From assembly GCA_002360325.1 (NCBI GenBank), contig DEQG01000075.1, positions 1 to 6,333 on the forward strand: a DNA stretch of 6,333 nt, written 5' to 3'. The position numbers were made by a program, and so were the translations under genes. This stretch comes from Salinicoccus sp. UBA3372. GTDB lineage: Bacteria; Bacillota; Bacilli; Staphylococcales; Salinicoccaceae. Below are positions 5,632-6,333 of this stretch, one piece after another. Below the pieces are notes generated by a model. It saw only the letters and a list, made by a program, of their open reading frames with translations. It was not told the origin of the DNA and ran no database searches. Position 1 is the stretch's first letter. Each line of letters opens with the position of its first letter.

Positions 5632-5704
5632 GTTGATGATTTATCAGACATCAACCGCACAATCATAGGTCAAAGTGACTTGTTCCACCTATGGATGGCG
5701 TGTC
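5632..5704 (+). ncRNA. Ribosomal protein L21 leader RNA
   Basis: The untranslated region between the promoter and rplU folds into two clear elements. Hairpin 1 is GTTGATG (5632-5638) with CATCAAC (5649-5655). Hairpin 2 is CATAGGT (5664-5670) with ACCTATG (5687-5693), enclosed by a short GCAC/GTGT pairing (5657-5660 with 5700-5703). Position, size and the CCACCTATGGATGGCGT segment agree with what I remember of the L21 leader family found upstream of rplU in Firmicutes, thought to allow autoregulation by L21. No terminator is visible between it and rplU, so control, if present, may act on translation or RNA stability. Confidence 0.78.
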
Positions 5705-5729
5705 TTAATTAAAATCAGGAGGTGTAAGT

Positions 5730-6038
5730 ATGTTTGCAATCATCGAAACAGGCGGTAAGCAGGTCAAAGTAGAAGAAGGCCAGACTATTTTTGTTGAAAA
5801 GATAGAAGCCGAAGAAGGTGCGACTTTTACTTTTGACAAAGTACTTTTAGTGGGTGGGGACAACGTTAAAGTTGGCGCACCGACAGTTGAAGGCGCAACA
5901 GTTTCTGCGAAAGTTGAAAAACACGGACGCGGCAAGAAGATCAGAGTTGTCAAATTCAAGCGCAGAAAGAACTACCAGCGTACACAAGGTCATCGTCAGC
6001 CTTATACAAAATTGACAATTGAAAAGATTGAAGCTTAA
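5730..6038 (+). CDS. rplU: 50S ribosomal protein L21
   Basis: This 102-residue protein has the usual bacterial L21 length. ATG 5730 follows AGGAGG (5717-5722) at a 7-base spacing. The N-terminus [14 protein letters not shown] and the basic C-terminal [20 protein letters not shown] are signatures of L21, a primary 23S rRNA-binding protein of the large subunit. Together with its promoter and leader RNA it begins the rplU-prp-rpmA operon; its stop codon overlaps the start of prp by one base (TAATG). Nothing about the protein is unusual. Confidence 0.98.
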   Translation: MFAIIETGGKQVKVEEGQTIFVEKIEAEEGATFTFDKVLLVGGDNVKVGAPTVEGATVSAKVEKHGRGKKIRVVKFKRRKNYQRTQGHRQPYTKLTIEKIEA

Positions 6039-6333
6039 TGATTAAAGTGAATATTCATGAAAATGATGATGGCCGGGTTGTCTCTTTCAATATGAGCGGT
6101 CATGCGGACTTTGATGAATATGGGAAAGACATTGTATGTGCCGGAGCTTCGGCAGTCGTTTTTGGAAACGTCAATGCCATCATATCCATGACGGATGCAG
6201 ATCCGGAGATAGAGTTGGATGATGACGGCGGATACTTACAATTCAGTGTTGAAAATCCAAATGATGAGAAGCTGCAGACGCTTTTAGAAGCAATGATCAT
6301 TTCATTAAAAACTATTGAAGAAGAATATAACGA
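6038..6333 (+). CDS. prp: Ribosomal-processing cysteine protease Prp (3' partial)
   Basis: The gene starts at ATG 6038, overlapping the rplU stop by one base, and runs off the window after 98 complete codons. It begins [12 protein letters not shown]. It carries the family motif SGHADFDEYGKDIVCAGAS, placing the putative catalytic pair at His22 and Cys34, the same numbers reported for S. aureus Prp. Prp (formerly YsxB) removes the N-terminal extension of ribosomal protein L27 in Firmicutes that make L27 as a precursor, a step needed for ribosome function. The family is about 106-110 residues long, so only about ten residues are missing. rpmA, encoding L27, is expected immediately downstream. 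No separate ribosome binding site is obvious, so translation is probably coupled to rplU. Confidence 0.93.
   Translation, partial: MIKVNIHENDDGRVVSFNMSGHADFDEYGKDIVCAGASAVVFGNVNAIISMTDADPEIELDDDGGYLQFSVENPNDEKLQTLLEAMIISLKTIEEEYN

Overview
The window reads as a chromosomal segment of a low-to-moderate G+C Firmicute, most likely a member of the Staphylococcaceae outside S. aureus itself (for example a Salinicoccus- or Jeotgalicoccus-like coccus). The reasons are the order mreC-mreD-rplU-prp with no mreB directly upstream of mreC, a Prp protease whose catalytic His and Cys fall at the residue numbers known from S. aureus, strong AGGAGG-type ribosome binding sites, and base composition visibly richer in G+C than S. 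aureus. The genus is inference. All genes lie on the + strand.

Layout. Positions 1-134 hold the 3' end of a CPBP-family membrane protease. Positions 135-461 look non-coding at first, but contain an A/T-rich element plus a near-consensus promoter (181-209), a strong ribosome binding site, a 23-residue small ORF (241-312) and two successive intrinsic terminators (355-379 and 392-423). Then comes a heterodimeric ABC exporter (462-2201 and 2194-3945) whose two half-transporters overlap by 8 bases. They resemble the YheI/YheH (BmrC/BmrD) pair of Bacillus subtilis and have the split of canonical and degenerate nucleotide-binding residues expected of such heterodimers. A 286-base gap follows, with a long imperfect inverted repeat, a LexA-box-like dyad inside a possible promoter, and a 12-bp-stem terminator. 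The last block is mreC (GTG start at 4232), mreD, an L21 leader RNA with its own strong promoter, rplU, and prp, which runs off the window end.

How it works together. The most interesting element is the leader of the ABC operon. The small ORF contains GCCTCCC, an exact copy of the 3' arm of the first terminator, so the terminator's 5' arm can pair either with the terminator or with the small ORF. This is the architecture of ribosome-mediated transcription attenuation. The homologous B. subtilis transporter genes bmrCD are known to be controlled this way through the leader ORF bmrB. The parallel suggests that this exporter is induced when ribosomes stall on the leader, for example under translation-blocking antibiotics. 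The second terminator is not explained by this model.

The mreCD block encodes septal or peripheral cell-wall machinery. rplU-prp belongs to the ribosomal L21-Prp-L27 operon; rpmA (L27, the substrate of Prp) is expected just beyond the right edge.
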